Part shown: one piece after another, positions 33,731 to 42,974 of the stretch
How positions within the stretch are numbered: position 1 is the stretch's first letter
How the letters are laid out: each line of letters starts with the position of its first letter
Assembly: GCF_002222635.1 (NCBI RefSeq)
Contig: NZ_CP022415.1
Location: 1,550,001-1,614,000 of the forward strand
From: Pseudosulfitobacter pseudonitzschiae
Lineage (GTDB): Bacteria > Pseudomonadota > Alphaproteobacteria > Rhodobacterales > Rhodobacteraceae
Direction: 5' to 3'
Length of the DNA: 64,000 nt
Notes under the pieces: model-generated
The model's input: only the letters and a program-made list of their open reading frames with translations
Told to the model about the DNA's origin: nothing
Database searches by the model: none
Made by a program: the position numbers and the translations under genes

Positions 33731-35338
33731 TTACCCTTGAACCGCGCGCAAGGCCACCCCTGCTTGCGACAGGGCGTTCCAGATCTTGGCGTCACGTCCA
33801 TAGACGTCACGGCGGTACTGAGTGTGACCCTTGGGCGTAGTGAACGCAGTGCGATAAACAATATGCACCGGCACCGGTTGTTCCAGCATCACTGTCTGCT
33901 CAGCGCCTGTGGCCAGTTTGGACTGGAACAGCCCCTTGGGATCGTTCGTTTGCTTGGCCAGCAGCGTATAGGCAAAGTCGAATGGATCGGCCAGACGCAC
34001 ACAGCCATGGCTGAACGCGCGGGATTCACGGTTGAACAGGTTTTTGGACGGTGTGTCGTGCAGATAGATGTTGTAGCGGTTGGGAAACATGAACTTGACC
34101 AGACCCAGCGCGTTGCCCTTGCTTGGCGGCTGGCGCATGGCAAAAGGGAAAGTTCTGGCAGTGTACTGGCTGAAGTTCACCGCACCGCGGTTGACGCGGC
34201 GGCCCTTGCTGTCCGTGATCTCAATGTGGCTGACCGCGTTGGGGTTCCGTTGAAGCGCGGGCAGATACTCCTTGGTCACGATCGAACGCGGGACGTACCA
34301 GCTGGGGTTGATGACCATGAATTCCATCACATCGGAAAACTCGGGCGTCGGACGGTCGGAGTTTGTGGCCCCCACCACCGAACGGGTTTCGAAGGTCAGC
34401 TTGCCATTGTCAAAAACCTTGGCGGTGAAATCGGGGATGTTCACCAGAATGTGGCGACGGCCACGTTCCTGATTGACCCAACGCTCGCGCTCCATCGCAA
34501 CGATGACCGATTGCAGACGCTCTTGCACCGAACGGTTCAACTCGACGATGGTGGATTGCCCTGCCACACCATCAGCGGCCAGCCCGTGAGCCAGCTGGAA
34601 CTGTTGAATGGCGGCTGTCATCTTGGCGTCATAGGTCTGGCCCGCCGAGCGGTCGAGAAAACCCATCGCCATCAGACGGTTGCGCATGATCACCACGGCA
34701 TTGCCCGACTGACCGGGTTCCAGCGAACCCGTTGGCACTTTCTGACCCCAGCCACCTTTGGCCAGCAACCGCTCCATTCGCAGTTTTTCTTTCATCAGCG
34801 CGGTGTATTCTTGGGTTTTGGGTGGCAACGCCTTGAGGAAACCGGAAGGCGACGACTTTACGAAATTCACCAGATAGGACGTGCGATCACGGTATGGCAC
34901 CTGACGCACAATGCCACGGTCAATGCGCGAAGGCACCAGAACGCCGGTCTGCACATCGCGCGAATACTGCAAGAAAACGCGGCTGATTTCGACCTCGACC
35001 AGACCCAGATCACGGGGAGATTGGGCCGCTTTCATCTTGGCCACCAAGCCGTCGGGATCATAGCGCGACACCGGCAGCCCGTGATTGCCCGCACTGTTCA
35101 GCGTCTTGATCAGCTCGGCCCTGCGCTTCCGCTCGCGGCCCGAGCGGCCGGTCCAGATGCTTTTGTAACCGTTGGCCTGATAAAAGGCCGCGATGTCCTT
35201 GTCGCGGGAAGCGGCTTCGGCGACAGCCTGTTTGAATGCAGTGACCTGCGCAGAGGCGGGTGTTGGTACGCTCCATAGCGTGAAGATCGTGGCCAGCACG
35301 GCGAAAACCGCCCAAACTCTGTTGCTCAAAAGCGTCAT
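33731..35338 (-). CDS. L,D-transpeptidase, YcbB/LdtD-like, exported
   Basis: Peptidoglycan 3-3 cross-linking enzyme of 535 residues. It has a signal peptide (MTLLSNRVWAVFAVLATIFTLWS then PTPASA), an N-terminal scaffold domain, a peptidoglycan-binding PGB_1-like segment (about 235-275; LEPGQSGNAVVIMRNRLMAMG), and a YkuD catalytic domain with HDTPSKNLFNRESRAFSHGCVRL including the catalytic Cys. Length and order match E. coli YcbB/LdtD. It ends just upstream of lpxD and is divergent from a DUF882 gene, a pairing like E. coli ldtD-mepK. Confidence 0.92.
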   Translation of the reverse strand: MTLLSNRVWAVFAVLATIFTLWSVPTPASAQVTAFKQAVAEAASRDKDIAAFYQANGYKSIWTGRSGRERKRRAELIKTLNSAGNHGLPVSRYDPDGLVAKMKAAQSPRDLGLVEVEISRVFLQYSRDVQTGVLVPSRIDRGIVRQVPYRDRTSYLVNFVKSSPSGFLKALPPKTQEYTALMKEKLRMERLLAKGGWGQKVPTGSLEPGQSGNAVVIMRNRLMAMGFLDRSAGQTYDAKMTAAIQQFQLAHGLAADGVAGQSTIVELNRSVQERLQSVIVAMERERWVNQERGRRHILVNIPDFTAKVFDNGKLTFETRSVVGATNSDRPTPEFSDVMEFMVINPSWYVPRSIVTKEYLPALQRNPNAVSHIEITDSKGRRVNRGAVNFSQYTARTFPFAMRQPPSKGNALGLVKFMFPNRYNIYLHDTPSKNLFNRESRAFSHGCVRLADPFDFAYTLLAKQTNDPKGLFQSKLATGAEQTVMLEQPVPVHIVYRTAFTTPKGHTQYRRDVYGRDAKIWNALSQAGVALRAVQG

Positions 35339-35654
35339 AAATCCCCCAACCGGAATGGTCTCAAACTGTTGCTGATGCTTTTCCTACGGCGGAGGGTCTG
35401 CTGTCCACTCACATTTACGAGGGAATTTGGATAAGTTTCTCCCCTGCGGCGGGCTTGCATCGTTCAAGGGCCAAAAAGACACAGACGCCAAATTATGCGC
35501 AAAAATTCGCCTAAAACTCTTGATAGATGGAACCTGTGGGATTCAGCACTTGGTTAACGATTCTTGCTATGTAATACAGATCCTACATCTGGGGATGAGA
35601 TGAAATTGACCGTGTAACATCACGGGCAGGCAGACTTACGGGACGCGCAGACAT
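35339..35654. other. Divergent promoter region, ldtD-like/DUF882
   Basis: 316 bp without a gene. A possible rightward promoter TTGGTT (35550) - 16 bp - TAATAC (35572) lies about 80 bp before the DUF882 start. Nothing else is recognised. Confidence 0.4.
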
Positions 35655-36224
35655 ATGAATGACACTCGCTCTACGGGTATGACCCGCCGCGCTCTTTTGG
35701 GCGCCTTTGCTGCAGCCACAGTGACCGCAGCACCGACATTCGCCAACGCAGCCGGCTTTTTGCGCGGCGCTGGCGACATCCGCCGCATCAAGATGTATTC
35801 GGGCCGCACAGGCGAACGCCTGGACATGATCTATTGGATCGAAGGTAATTACATCAAGGACGCGGTCAAGGAAATCAACCATTTCATGCGCGACTGGCGC
35901 ACCGATGACGTGGTGAATATTGACCTGCGCACGGTTGATATCATGGCCGCAGCGCACAATCTGATGGACATCAACGAACCCTATATGTTGCTGTCAGGCT
36001 ATCGTTCGCCCAAGACCAACGCCATGTTGCGTTCGCGCAGCAGCGGCGTTGCCAAGAATTCCCTGCACATGCACGGACAGGCCGCCGACCTGCGACTGGC
36101 GTCGCGGACGGTCGGTCAGATGGCGAAAGCGGCATCCGCCTGCCACGGTGGCGGCGTCGGGCGCTATTCAGGTTCGAATTTTGTGCATATGGATTGCGGT
36201 GCAGTCCGCACGTGGGGTGGCTGA
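35655..36224 (+). CDS. DUF882/YcbK (MepK-like) Tat-exported peptidase
   Basis: A 189-residue M15-superfamily protein. The N-terminus MTRRALLGAFAAATVTAAP (after eight residues) is a twin-arginine signal. The mature domain has LLSGYRSPKTNAMLR, the metal-ligand segment NSLHMHGQAADLRL, and FVHMDCGAVRTWGG at the end. E. coli MepK (YcbK) is an endopeptidase that cuts 3-3 peptidoglycan cross-links, so this protein may trim products of the divergent L,D-transpeptidase. Function is inferred from the family. Confidence 0.88.
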   Translation: MNDTRSTGMTRRALLGAFAAATVTAAPTFANAAGFLRGAGDIRRIKMYSGRTGERLDMIYWIEGNYIKDAVKEINHFMRDWRTDDVVNIDLRTVDIMAAAHNLMDINEPYMLLSGYRSPKTNAMLRSRSSGVAKNSLHMHGQAADLRLASRTVGQMAKAASACHGGGVGRYSGSNFVHMDCGAVRTWGG

Positions 36225-36248
36225 ACGCCACCTTCCGGCAGGTTTGCG

Positions 36249-36277
36249 AAAAAGGGCGCCCGGGTGGCGCCCTTTTT
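36249..36277 (+). terminator. Rho-independent terminator of DUF882 gene
   Basis: AAAAAGGGCGCC / GGCGCCCTTTTT stem with a 5-base loop and T-run, 24 bp after the stop. Confidence 0.9.
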
Positions 36278-36458
36278 GCTGCGCGGCTGAGGGGGACTGC
36301 AAGGAAACTCGGGGGATGAGAACAGCAGTGTCGCGCAGATATAGGTGTAACGCCGGTCCGCCGGAAGAGTTCCACATCCAGAGCGTGTTATTTCGGGAAT
36401 CGTCAGAACGTCGATACGCGCGGCATAAAACTGGTGTGAACTTACAGATTTGGGGAAA

Positions 36459-36535
<77 letters not shown>

Positions 36536-36544
36536 ACTTGGGGC

Positions 36545-36573
36545 GGTATAGCTTTGAGGCCGCTGGCCTGCAA
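36545..36573 (-). promoter_or_regulatory. Sigma-70-type promoter of tRNA-Arg
   Basis: On the leftward strand, TTGCAG (36573-36568) and TATACC (36550-36545) are separated by 17 bp, with a GC-rich discriminator (GCCCC) about 10 bases before the mature 5' end. Confidence 0.65.
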
Positions 36574-36618
36574 TTGTTAAATGCCTTGCGGAGTGCAGAT
36601 CTTGACCGAGAGGACGGA

Positions 36619-36677
36619 TGGGGGCCAGCCCCCCCGCCCTGCGGGCATCCCCCGGGATATTTGTGGCCAAAAGAAAC
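36619..36677. repeat. Dispersed paired-hairpin repeat, copy 1
   Basis: Two small hairpins (GGGGGC-cag-CCCCCC-like, then GCCC-tgc-GGGC) followed by TCCCCCGGGATATTT and GGCCAAAAGAA, directly after the sufS stop codon. It shares architecture and core words with the copy at 52259-52316. Confidence 0.7.
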
Positions 36678-36684
36678 CGCGGGA

Positions 36685-37911
36685 TCAGGCGAACAGCTCA
36701 TGGGCAAGCTCCAAAGCGTCGACCAAGGCATCGACTTCTTGCGTTGTGTTATACATTCCGAAAGACGCGCGGCAGGTGGCGGTGACGCCAAGATGTTCCA
36801 TCAGCGGACCTGCACAGTGATGTCCCGCGCGCACGGCGACGCCCTTTTTGTCCAGAATGGTCGAAACATCATGGGCGTGGGCCGCCCCGTCGAGAGTAAA
36901 GCTGAAGATCGCGCCCTTGTCAGGTGTTGTGCCCTGAAGTTGCAGCCAGTTCAGCCCGCCCAGGCGTTGCACCGCATAGTCGCGCAGGGTCGCCTCGTGG
37001 TTGGCAATGGCCTGCATGCCGTGGCCCATCATGTAATCCAGAGCAACCCCAAGGCCGATCATCTGGACGATGCCCGGAGTGCCAGCCTCGAATTTCATGG
37101 GGGGATCGTTGTAGGTGACCGTGGCTTTGGAAACCTCGCGGATCATGTCCCCACCGCCCATGAAAGGCTGCATTTCGACCATCCGGTCGGGATGCACATA
37201 GATCGCGCCCGAACTGGAGGGGCCATAGAGTTTGTGGCCGGTGATCGCGTAGAAATCGACGCCGAGCTCCTGGACGTCCACCGGCATGTGGACGGCGGCC
37301 TGACTGCCATCAACCAGCACGGGCACGCCTTTGGCGTGGGCCCCTTTGCAGATCGCCTTCACGTCGACATGGGTGCCCAGAACGTTGGACATATGGGTGA
37401 CGGCCACCAGCTTGGTTTTGGGTCCAATGGCGTCGATCACGGCCTGCGGGTCCAGTGCGCCGGTGCTGTCCACGTCGATCCATTTCAACACCACGCCCTG
37501 ACGTTCCCGCAAGAAGTGCCAGGGAACGATATTGGCGTGATGTTCCATGACGCTGAGGATAATCTCGTCGCCCGCCTGAAGGCGTGGCATGGCCCAGCCG
37601 TAGGCAACCATGTTGATGCCTTCGGTGGTGCCTGAATTGAAAATAATGTCGTCTTCGGAACCCGCATTGAGGAACCGCGCGATGGTGCCGCGCACGGCTT
37701 CGTATTTGTCGGTGGCCATATTCGACAGGTAATGCAGGCCACGGTGTACATTGGCGTACTCGTGGGCATAGGCATTGGTGATCGCGTCGATCACCACCTG
37801 CGGCTTTTGTGCCGAGGCACCGTTGTCGAGGTAGACCAGCGGTTTCCCATTCACGTCACGTGTGAGAATCGGAAAGTCAGCCCGTATTTTTGCAACATCA
37901 TACATTGGCAT
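36685..37911 (-). CDS. sufS: Cysteine desulfurase SufS
   Basis: PLP enzyme that removes sulfur from cysteine for Fe-S assembly; 408 residues, group II (SufS/CsdA) type. It has NGASAQKP, NSGTTEGIN, SVMEHHANIVPW, ITGHKLYGPSSSGAIYV with the PLP Lys near 225, and RAGHHCAGPLMEHLG with the catalytic Cys near 363. It is the last gene of the suf run; its start overlaps the YIP1-like gene by 14 bases, so it is translationally linked. No SufE partner is seen in the window. Confidence 0.95.
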   Translation of the reverse strand: MPMYDVAKIRADFPILTRDVNGKPLVYLDNGASAQKPQVVIDAITNAYAHEYANVHRGLHYLSNMATDKYEAVRGTIARFLNAGSEDDIIFNSGTTEGINMVAYGWAMPRLQAGDEIILSVMEHHANIVPWHFLRERQGVVLKWIDVDSTGALDPQAVIDAIGPKTKLVAVTHMSNVLGTHVDVKAICKGAHAKGVPVLVDGSQAAVHMPVDVQELGVDFYAITGHKLYGPSSSGAIYVHPDRMVEMQPFMGGGDMIREVSKATVTYNDPPMKFEAGTPGIVQMIGLGVALDYMMGHGMQAIANHEATLRDYAVQRLGGLNWLQLQGTTPDKGAIFSFTLDGAAHAHDVSTILDKKGVAVRAGHHCAGPLMEHLGVTATCRASFGMYNTTQEVDALVDALELAHELFA

Positions 37912-38494
37912 CCATGCCCCACATTCCCAAACCGGTCACCATCAACACGATGACGATGGCAAACATAAACGCCATCATAAGCCCCACCATCAGGCCGAAT
38001 GCCTTCCAGGCCGAATTGAACAACAACGCCTGAGCAACAAAGTTCGCCATCACCCAAAGCCCGATAAACATCACGGCCATCGCAAACATGCCTGCCAGCG
38101 CCGGCGACACAAAGGCCAGCACCAGCACGATCGCCTGCGCCACGGCCCGCAGCGCCTGCAACCACGTCAGCACCACGGCGATGTCTTCCAGCTTGCCCTG
38201 CCCGCCGATTATCTTCCCCCCCCACAACAACGCGTGACAGGACACAATCAGCCCACCGGCCAGCAAAATGAACAGCATCAGCGGGTTCATCACGATCGCG
38301 GGCATTTCGATGGGCGAGGGAAACAGCACCTCGGACAGGCCAGCAAGGATCGCATTGCAGCAGCTGACCAGCACAAGAGCCGTCCAGATCACGCTGCGCG
38401 GCAATTGCCAGTTGATCAGCACCGCTGCCGCCGCACGCGGAGTGCGCAAGGACAACGCTGCCAGCCCACCCCAATCCAGATCACGCGTGCTCAT
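37898..38494 (-). CDS. YIP1 family membrane protein
   Basis: A 198-residue inner-membrane protein with five or so hydrophobic segments (for example VIWTALVLVSCCNAILAGL, LMLFILLAGGLIVSCHALLWGG, AIVLVLAFVSPALAGMF, AFMFAIVIVLMVTGLG). The ATG at 38494 is chosen because it overlaps the preceding stop (ATGA) and starts just before the first helix. The role is unknown; its fixed place between sufD and sufS in this group suggests, but does not prove, a link to Fe-S assembly. Confidence 0.78.
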   Translation of the reverse strand: MSTRDLDWGGLAALSLRTPRAAAAVLINWQLPRSVIWTALVLVSCCNAILAGLSEVLFPSPIEMPAIVMNPLMLFILLAGGLIVSCHALLWGGKIIGGQGKLEDIAVVLTWLQALRAVAQAIVLVLAFVSPALAGMFAMAVMFIGLWVMANFVAQALLFNSAWKAFGLMVGLMMAFMFAIVIVLMVTGLGMWGMDANV

Positions 38495-38976
38495 GTTTGA
38501 ACCCTTTCCTGAGCGAGGGAGCCGCCGATCCAGAACCAGCAGAAGACCGACAGCCAGACCACACCGACAGTCGTCAGTGCAGGACCAGCTCCGATAAAGC
38601 CCGCCACCAGACCGTGCAGCAATATCAACGGGCTGGCAGCCAACAGCGCCCAGAACAACGCCAGCCGCGCACCATAGCCCGTGCCATGACCGCCCAGCAG
38701 GCGACCCAAAAACCGCGCCAAAAAGGCCAGCACATAAAGCACCAACGGCATGATAAAAATCCACGCCAGCAGCGCACCGCCCATCAGCATCTGGAAATCC
38801 TGCCCTGTCAGATGCGCCTCACGCGAGAGACGCGGCAGTTGTGCCACAAAGACGATCAGGCAGCCTGCCATCACATAGACCAGCGCACGATCTTCGCGCG
38901 TGCCCTGAGCAAGCTGCTTGCGGATCACCGAAGCCGGCCCCCGATAGGTGGCCACGATGTCGGTTGTGACGGCCAT
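38491..38976 (-). CDS. YIP1-like membrane protein
   Basis: A 161-residue membrane protein. A soluble N-terminus (VATYRGPASVIRKQLAQGTREDRALVY) is followed by about four hydrophobic helices (VMAGCLIVFVAQLP, LMGGALLAWIFIMPLVLYVLAFLAR, LALFWALLAASPLILLHGLVAG, TVGVVWLSVFCWFWI). The RxVIRK...REDRAL pattern resembles YIP1-family N-termini. Its ATG shares one base with the sufD stop and its stop overlaps the next gene, so all are probably one transcript. Function unknown. Confidence 0.72.
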   Translation of the reverse strand: MAVTTDIVATYRGPASVIRKQLAQGTREDRALVYVMAGCLIVFVAQLPRLSREAHLTGQDFQMLMGGALLAWIFIMPLVLYVLAFLARFLGRLLGGHGTGYGARLALFWALLAASPLILLHGLVAGFIGAGPALTTVGVVWLSVFCWFWIGGSLAQERVQT

Positions 38977-40259
38977 CAGCTGCGGTGACGCTCAAGCCAA
39001 CCCGCCATGCGGGTTTCGATGTCGGCGCGCAGATCCTCGTCCTCGATTTCCTGAACCGCTTCGGCCAGAAATGCCAGTGTCAGCAGGTCGGTCGCCTGAT
39101 CAACCGGCACCCCGCGCGAACGTAAGTAAAACAGGCCCTCTTCGTCGATCGCCCCCGAGGTCGAACCATGTGAACAGGCCACGTCATCGGCGTAGATCTC
39201 AAGCTCGGGTTTGGCCAGAAACTGGCTATCGCCGTCCAGCAACAGCGACTGGCTGATCTGGTAGCCATCGGTTTTCTGTGCGCCTGCCTTGACCAGAATC
39301 TTGCCCTGAAACACGCCGGTTGCACCGTTGCGCAGCACCTTTTTGAACACCTGACGGCTTTCGCAGTTCACCGCGTCGTGGGTGATAAAAACCGTGTCGT
39401 CGTGGTGGAAATCGCCGTCACCAACGCAGGAACCGGCCACGTGGGCGACCGCATCGTCGCCAGTCAGTTCAAGGATGCACTCGTTGCGTGTCATCTTGCC
39501 GTTGGCAGTCATGGTAAAGGATTTGAATGTGCTTTCGGCACCCAGACGGCCAAAAAGATGGGTCGCCGCCAGCCGCTGGTGATCGCGCCCTTGCGTCCGG
39601 ATATGGTGGAACGCAGCAGTATCGGCCACATCGACTTCCATCACTGTGTTCAGCCGCGCCGCAGCGGGGCCGCTTTCCAGCAGGGTCAGCGAAGTGCCCT
39701 GCTCCAGCTTGATGACGTGGTGCAGCATCACGTCGGCGCTGTAGCTGGCGCGGTTGTAGATCACGTTGACCGGCTTGGCAGGCTGGCCCGTTACACGGAT
39801 CAGCACACCGTCGGTGGCAAAGGCGGTTGTCAGCGCAGCCAAAGGCCGCGCTACGGGCGTTTGCCCTGCGGTTTCCAGCGTGCCGTGCAGCGATTGCGCC
39901 CAGTGAATGTCCGCAGAGGTATCGGCCAGACGGCTAATTTCAATGCCTTCCAGCGCAAGATCGTCCGAAGCATCGGCATCGAACACACCATCGACAAAGA
40001 CCAACCGCAGGCAGGGCTGGCCGTCCATCAGCGGCGCTTCGTCGTTGTCAAAGACTTCGGCGGCGGGTGTACCGGATTGCACCAATGCGTCGGGACGGGT
40101 GAATTTCCAGTATTCGTCACGACGCCCCGGCAGGCCCATCGCACGCAGCCGCGCCAGTGCATCGGCGCGCGACACTGCCGACCAACCGGCTTGCGGCAGC
40201 TCCAGCGTGCTGATGCGTGCCTCGGTCTCGGTGGTGTTGATCTGTTTGGGGGCTGCCAT
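38976..40259 (-). CDS. sufD: Fe-S cluster assembly scaffold subunit SufD
   Basis: Part of the SufBCD scaffold; 427 residues. The beta-helix core has VMLHHVIKLEQGTSLTLLESG, FHHIRTQGRDHQRLAATHLFG and GVFQGKILVKAGAQKTDGYQISQSLLL, followed by the C-terminal CSHGSTSGAIDEEGLFYLRSRGV with the conserved His used in cluster building. The start abuts the sufC stop by one base and the stop overlaps the YIP1-like gene. Confidence 0.95.
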   Translation of the reverse strand: MAAPKQINTTETEARISTLELPQAGWSAVSRADALARLRAMGLPGRRDEYWKFTRPDALVQSGTPAAEVFDNDEAPLMDGQPCLRLVFVDGVFDADASDDLALEGIEISRLADTSADIHWAQSLHGTLETAGQTPVARPLAALTTAFATDGVLIRVTGQPAKPVNVIYNRASYSADVMLHHVIKLEQGTSLTLLESGPAAARLNTVMEVDVADTAAFHHIRTQGRDHQRLAATHLFGRLGAESTFKSFTMTANGKMTRNECILELTGDDAVAHVAGSCVGDGDFHHDDTVFITHDAVNCESRQVFKKVLRNGATGVFQGKILVKAGAQKTDGYQISQSLLLDGDSQFLAKPELEIYADDVACSHGSTSGAIDEEGLFYLRSRGVPVDQATDLLTLAFLAEAVQEIEDEDLRADIETRMAGWLERHRS

Positions 40260-41014
40260 TACGCCACCTCGGTCAGGATGTCTGCGTAGCCGTTATGTTC
40301 GACTTCAAGTGCAAGTTCGGGACCACCGGTTTTGATGATGCGACCATCGGACATGATGTGCACAACGTCGGGTTTGATGTGATCCAGCAGACGTTGGTAG
40401 TGGGTAATCACCAGAAAACCGCGACCCTCGTCGCGCAGGGCGTTCACACCTTCGGACACCAGTTTCATCGCATCAACGTCCAGACCGGAATCGGTCTCGT
40501 CGAGGATGCACATCTTGGGCTCCAGCATTGCCATTTGCAGGATTTCATTGCGCTTTTTCTCGCCACCCGAAAAGCCGACATTCACAGGGCGTTTCAGCAT
40601 ATCGGCGTCGATCTTCAGCGTCTTGGCCTTGGCGCGGATCACCTTGAGGAACTCGGCGGCGCTCATTTCTTCTTCGCCGCGCGCTTTGCGCTGTGCGTTC
40701 ACAGCGGTGCGCAGGAATGTCATATTGCCCACACCGGGGATTTCCACGGGATACTGGAAAGCAAGGAAAAGACCGGCAGCCGCGCGTTCTTCGGGTTCGA
40801 TGTCCAGCAAGTCGACGTCGCCCAGATGGGCCGTGCCTTCGGTCACCTCGTATCCGGGGCGGCCCGCCAGAACATAAGAGAGCGTCGATTTACCCGAACC
40901 GTTCGGGCCCATGATCGCGTGGACCGTGCCCGGTTCAACCTCAAGGTTCACCCCCTTGAGAATTTGCTTTTCTTCTTCTTCAAGTTGTACGTGCAAGTTA
41001 TTGATCTTCAACAT
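40259..41014 (-). CDS. sufC: Fe-S cluster assembly ATPase SufC
   Basis: ABC-type ATPase of the SufBCD complex, 251 residues. It has Walker A GPNGSGKST (about 36-44), the Q-loop FLAFQYPVEIPGV, the SufC signature VGFSGGEKKRNEILQ, and Walker B MCILDETDSGLDVDA with Thr-Asp instead of the Pro-Thr of import ATPases. All fit SufC. It lies downstream of a shortened polysaccharide pyruvyl transferase-like gene and abuts sufD. Confidence 0.96.
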   Translation of the reverse strand: MLKINNLHVQLEEEEKQILKGVNLEVEPGTVHAIMGPNGSGKSTLSYVLAGRPGYEVTEGTAHLGDVDLLDIEPEERAAAGLFLAFQYPVEIPGVGNMTFLRTAVNAQRKARGEEEMSAAEFLKVIRAKAKTLKIDADMLKRPVNVGFSGGEKKRNEILQMAMLEPKMCILDETDSGLDVDAMKLVSEGVNALRDEGRGFLVITHYQRLLDHIKPDVVHIMSDGRIIKTGGPELALEVEHNGYADILTEVA

Positions 41015-41041
41015 ATCTTTCTCTTCCTTCGTCTCAGGGCG

Positions 41042-41413
41042 TCATGCTGACGCCATATGCGGTGCGGCACGCCAAGGTGCCGGAAATGTGGTTTTCAGCG
41101 CGGCGCGGGCACGGGCGACTTCCTGTGCATAGGCCTGCGGAGCCTGGGCCGTGGCCAGATCAAAACCTGCAATATCACCCAAAGCGACAGGTGCAATCAG
41201 GCTGCGGCCAACACCGGCTGCATAGTCGTGATGCTTCAGATGATCCTGCCCCGTGGGCGTGACCCAAGTTTTGGGCACACCGTAAGCGTCAGAGACGATC
41301 AGGCCGTGCAATGACGAGGCGAACACATGGGCTGCCACCATTGCTGAAATCGCGTCACCGAAGTTCGGCACCGCTTTCCACCAATGTAAACCTATGGCGT
41401 CACCCAAAGCCAT
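41042..41413 (-). pseudogene. Polysaccharide pyruvyl transferase-like gene, internally deleted
   Basis: A 123-residue product, much shorter than the family (about 270 or more). The first 28 residues (HWWKAVPNFGDAISAMVAAHV) resemble the family N-terminus. They are joined directly to a C-terminal-type segment (FASSLHGLIVSDAYGVPKTWV, then KHHDYAAGVGR). The middle, including most of the nucleotide-binding core, is missing without a frameshift. The gene sits between sufB (3-bp gap) and sufC (27 bp). It is probably a degenerate or non-catalytic remnant; a functional mini-protein cannot be excluded. Confidence 0.65.
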
Positions 41414-41416
41414 GCT

Positions 41417-42943
41417 TCAACCCACCGACCCTTCCAGCGAGATTGCGACAAGTGCTTGTGCTTCCATCGCAAATTCCATCGGCAGCGCCTGCAACACGTC
41501 CTTGCAGAACCCGTTGACCACCAGCGCCACAGCCTCTTCCTCGTCCATGCCACGGCTGCGGCAATAGAACAGTTGGTCGTCGTCTACCTTGGATGTGGTC
41601 GCCTCATGTTCAACGCGGCTGCTGTTGTTCTTGACCTCGATATAGGGAACGGTGTGCGCCCCGCATTTGTCACCGATCAACAGGCTGTCGCACTGGGTAT
41701 AGTTGCGCGATTCCTTGGCCTTTGGGTGCATCGACACAAGCCCGCGATAGGTGTTTTGCGCGCGCCCTGCGCTGATCCCCTTGGAGACGATGCGCGATTT
41801 GGTCCGCTTGCCCAGGTGCACCATCTTGGTGCCGGTGTCGGCCTGCTGCATGTTGTTGGCGATGGCGATCGAATAAAACTCGCCCTGACTGTCGTCACCG
41901 CGCAGGATGCACGAGGGGTATTTCCACGTCACAGCCGAACCGGTTTCCACTTGGGTCCACATCACCTTGGCCCGGTCGCCCCGGCAATCGGCGCGCTTGG
42001 TCACGAAGTTATAGATGCCGCCCTTGCCGTTTTCGTCGCCGGGATACCAGTTCTGAACGGTCGAGTATTTCACTTCGGCGTCTTCTTCGATGATAATCTC
42101 GACCACGGCGGCGTGCAGTTGTGCGATGTCACGCGCCGGTGCGGTGCACCCTTCCAGATAGGACACATAGCTGCCCTTGTCTGCAATGATCAGCGTGCGT
42201 TCGAACTGGCCGGTGTTTTCGGCGTTGATGCGGAAATAGGTCGACAGCTCCATCGGGCAGCGCACGCCCGGCGGCACATAGACGAACGAGCCGTCCGAAA
42301 ACACCGCCGAGTTCAGCGTGGCATAAAAATTGTCCGAAACCGGAACCACCGAACCAAGGTATTTTTTGACCAGTTCGGGATGTTCGCGGATCGCCTCCGA
42401 GATCGAGCAGAAGATCACGCCGGCCTTTTTCAGTTCGGCCTGAAACGTGGTGCCCAGCGATACGGAATCAAACACCGCATCCACAGCGACCTTGCGGCCT
42501 TCGGCAGGCACGTTTTCTGCGCCCTCGACGCCGGCCAAAATCATCTGCTCTTTCAGCGGAATGCCCAGTTTTGCATACGTGTCCAACAGCTTGGGATCGA
42601 CATCGTCCAATGACTTGGGTTTGACCTCCATGCTTTTGGGGCGGGCATAGTAATACTGGTCCTGAAAGTCGATTTCAGGGTATTCGACCATCGCCCAATC
42701 GGGCTCTTCCTTGGTCAGCCAGCGTGCATACGCCTCGAGCCGCCATTCGGTCATCCACGCCGGTTCTTCGTTTTTCTCGGAAATCAGCTTTACGATGTCC
42801 GGCGTCAGCCCTTTGGGGGCATATTCCATTTCGATATCTGTGTTCCAACCGTGCTTATACGCACCGCCCACTTCGCGGACTGCGTCTACGGTCTCTTGAT
42901 CGACGCCTTCTTTTACGCCGTCATTTTCCAATACTTTGTCCAA
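41417..42943 (-). CDS. sufB: Fe-S cluster assembly protein SufB
   Basis: Scaffold subunit on which the cluster is assembled, 508 residues. It has [17 protein letters not shown] at the N-terminus, [47 protein letters not shown] with the conserved Cys, and [27 protein letters not shown] near the end. The start is taken as TTG at 42943 because AAGGAAG lies about 6 bases upstream; the in-frame ATG at 42994 lies inside the desulfurase gene and lacks a ribosome site. Confidence 0.95.
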   Translation of the reverse strand: MDKVLENDGVKEGVDQETVDAVREVGGAYKHGWNTDIEMEYAPKGLTPDIVKLISEKNEEPAWMTEWRLEAYARWLTKEEPDWAMVEYPEIDFQDQYYYARPKSMEVKPKSLDDVDPKLLDTYAKLGIPLKEQMILAGVEGAENVPAEGRKVAVDAVFDSVSLGTTFQAELKKAGVIFCSISEAIREHPELVKKYLGSVVPVSDNFYATLNSAVFSDGSFVYVPPGVRCPMELSTYFRINAENTGQFERTLIIADKGSYVSYLEGCTAPARDIAQLHAAVVEIIIEEDAEVKYSTVQNWYPGDENGKGGIYNFVTKRADCRGDRAKVMWTQVETGSAVTWKYPSCILRGDDSQGEFYSIAIANNMQQADTGTKMVHLGKRTKSRIVSKGISAGRAQNTYRGLVSMHPKAKESRNYTQCDSLLIGDKCGAHTVPYIEVKNNSSRVEHEATTSKVDDDQLFYCRSRGMDEEEAVALVVNGFCKDVLQALPMEFAMEAQALVAISLEGSVG

Positions 42944-42974
42944 ACCAGACTTCCTTCCGTTCAGGCGCTGCGCT

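Noticed and set aside
36278-36458. Integrated element or attachment site at the tRNA-Arg gene
   Set aside because: No integrase and no repeated copy of the tRNA 3' end was seen in the 180 bp beyond the gene; the suf cluster on the other side is core genome.
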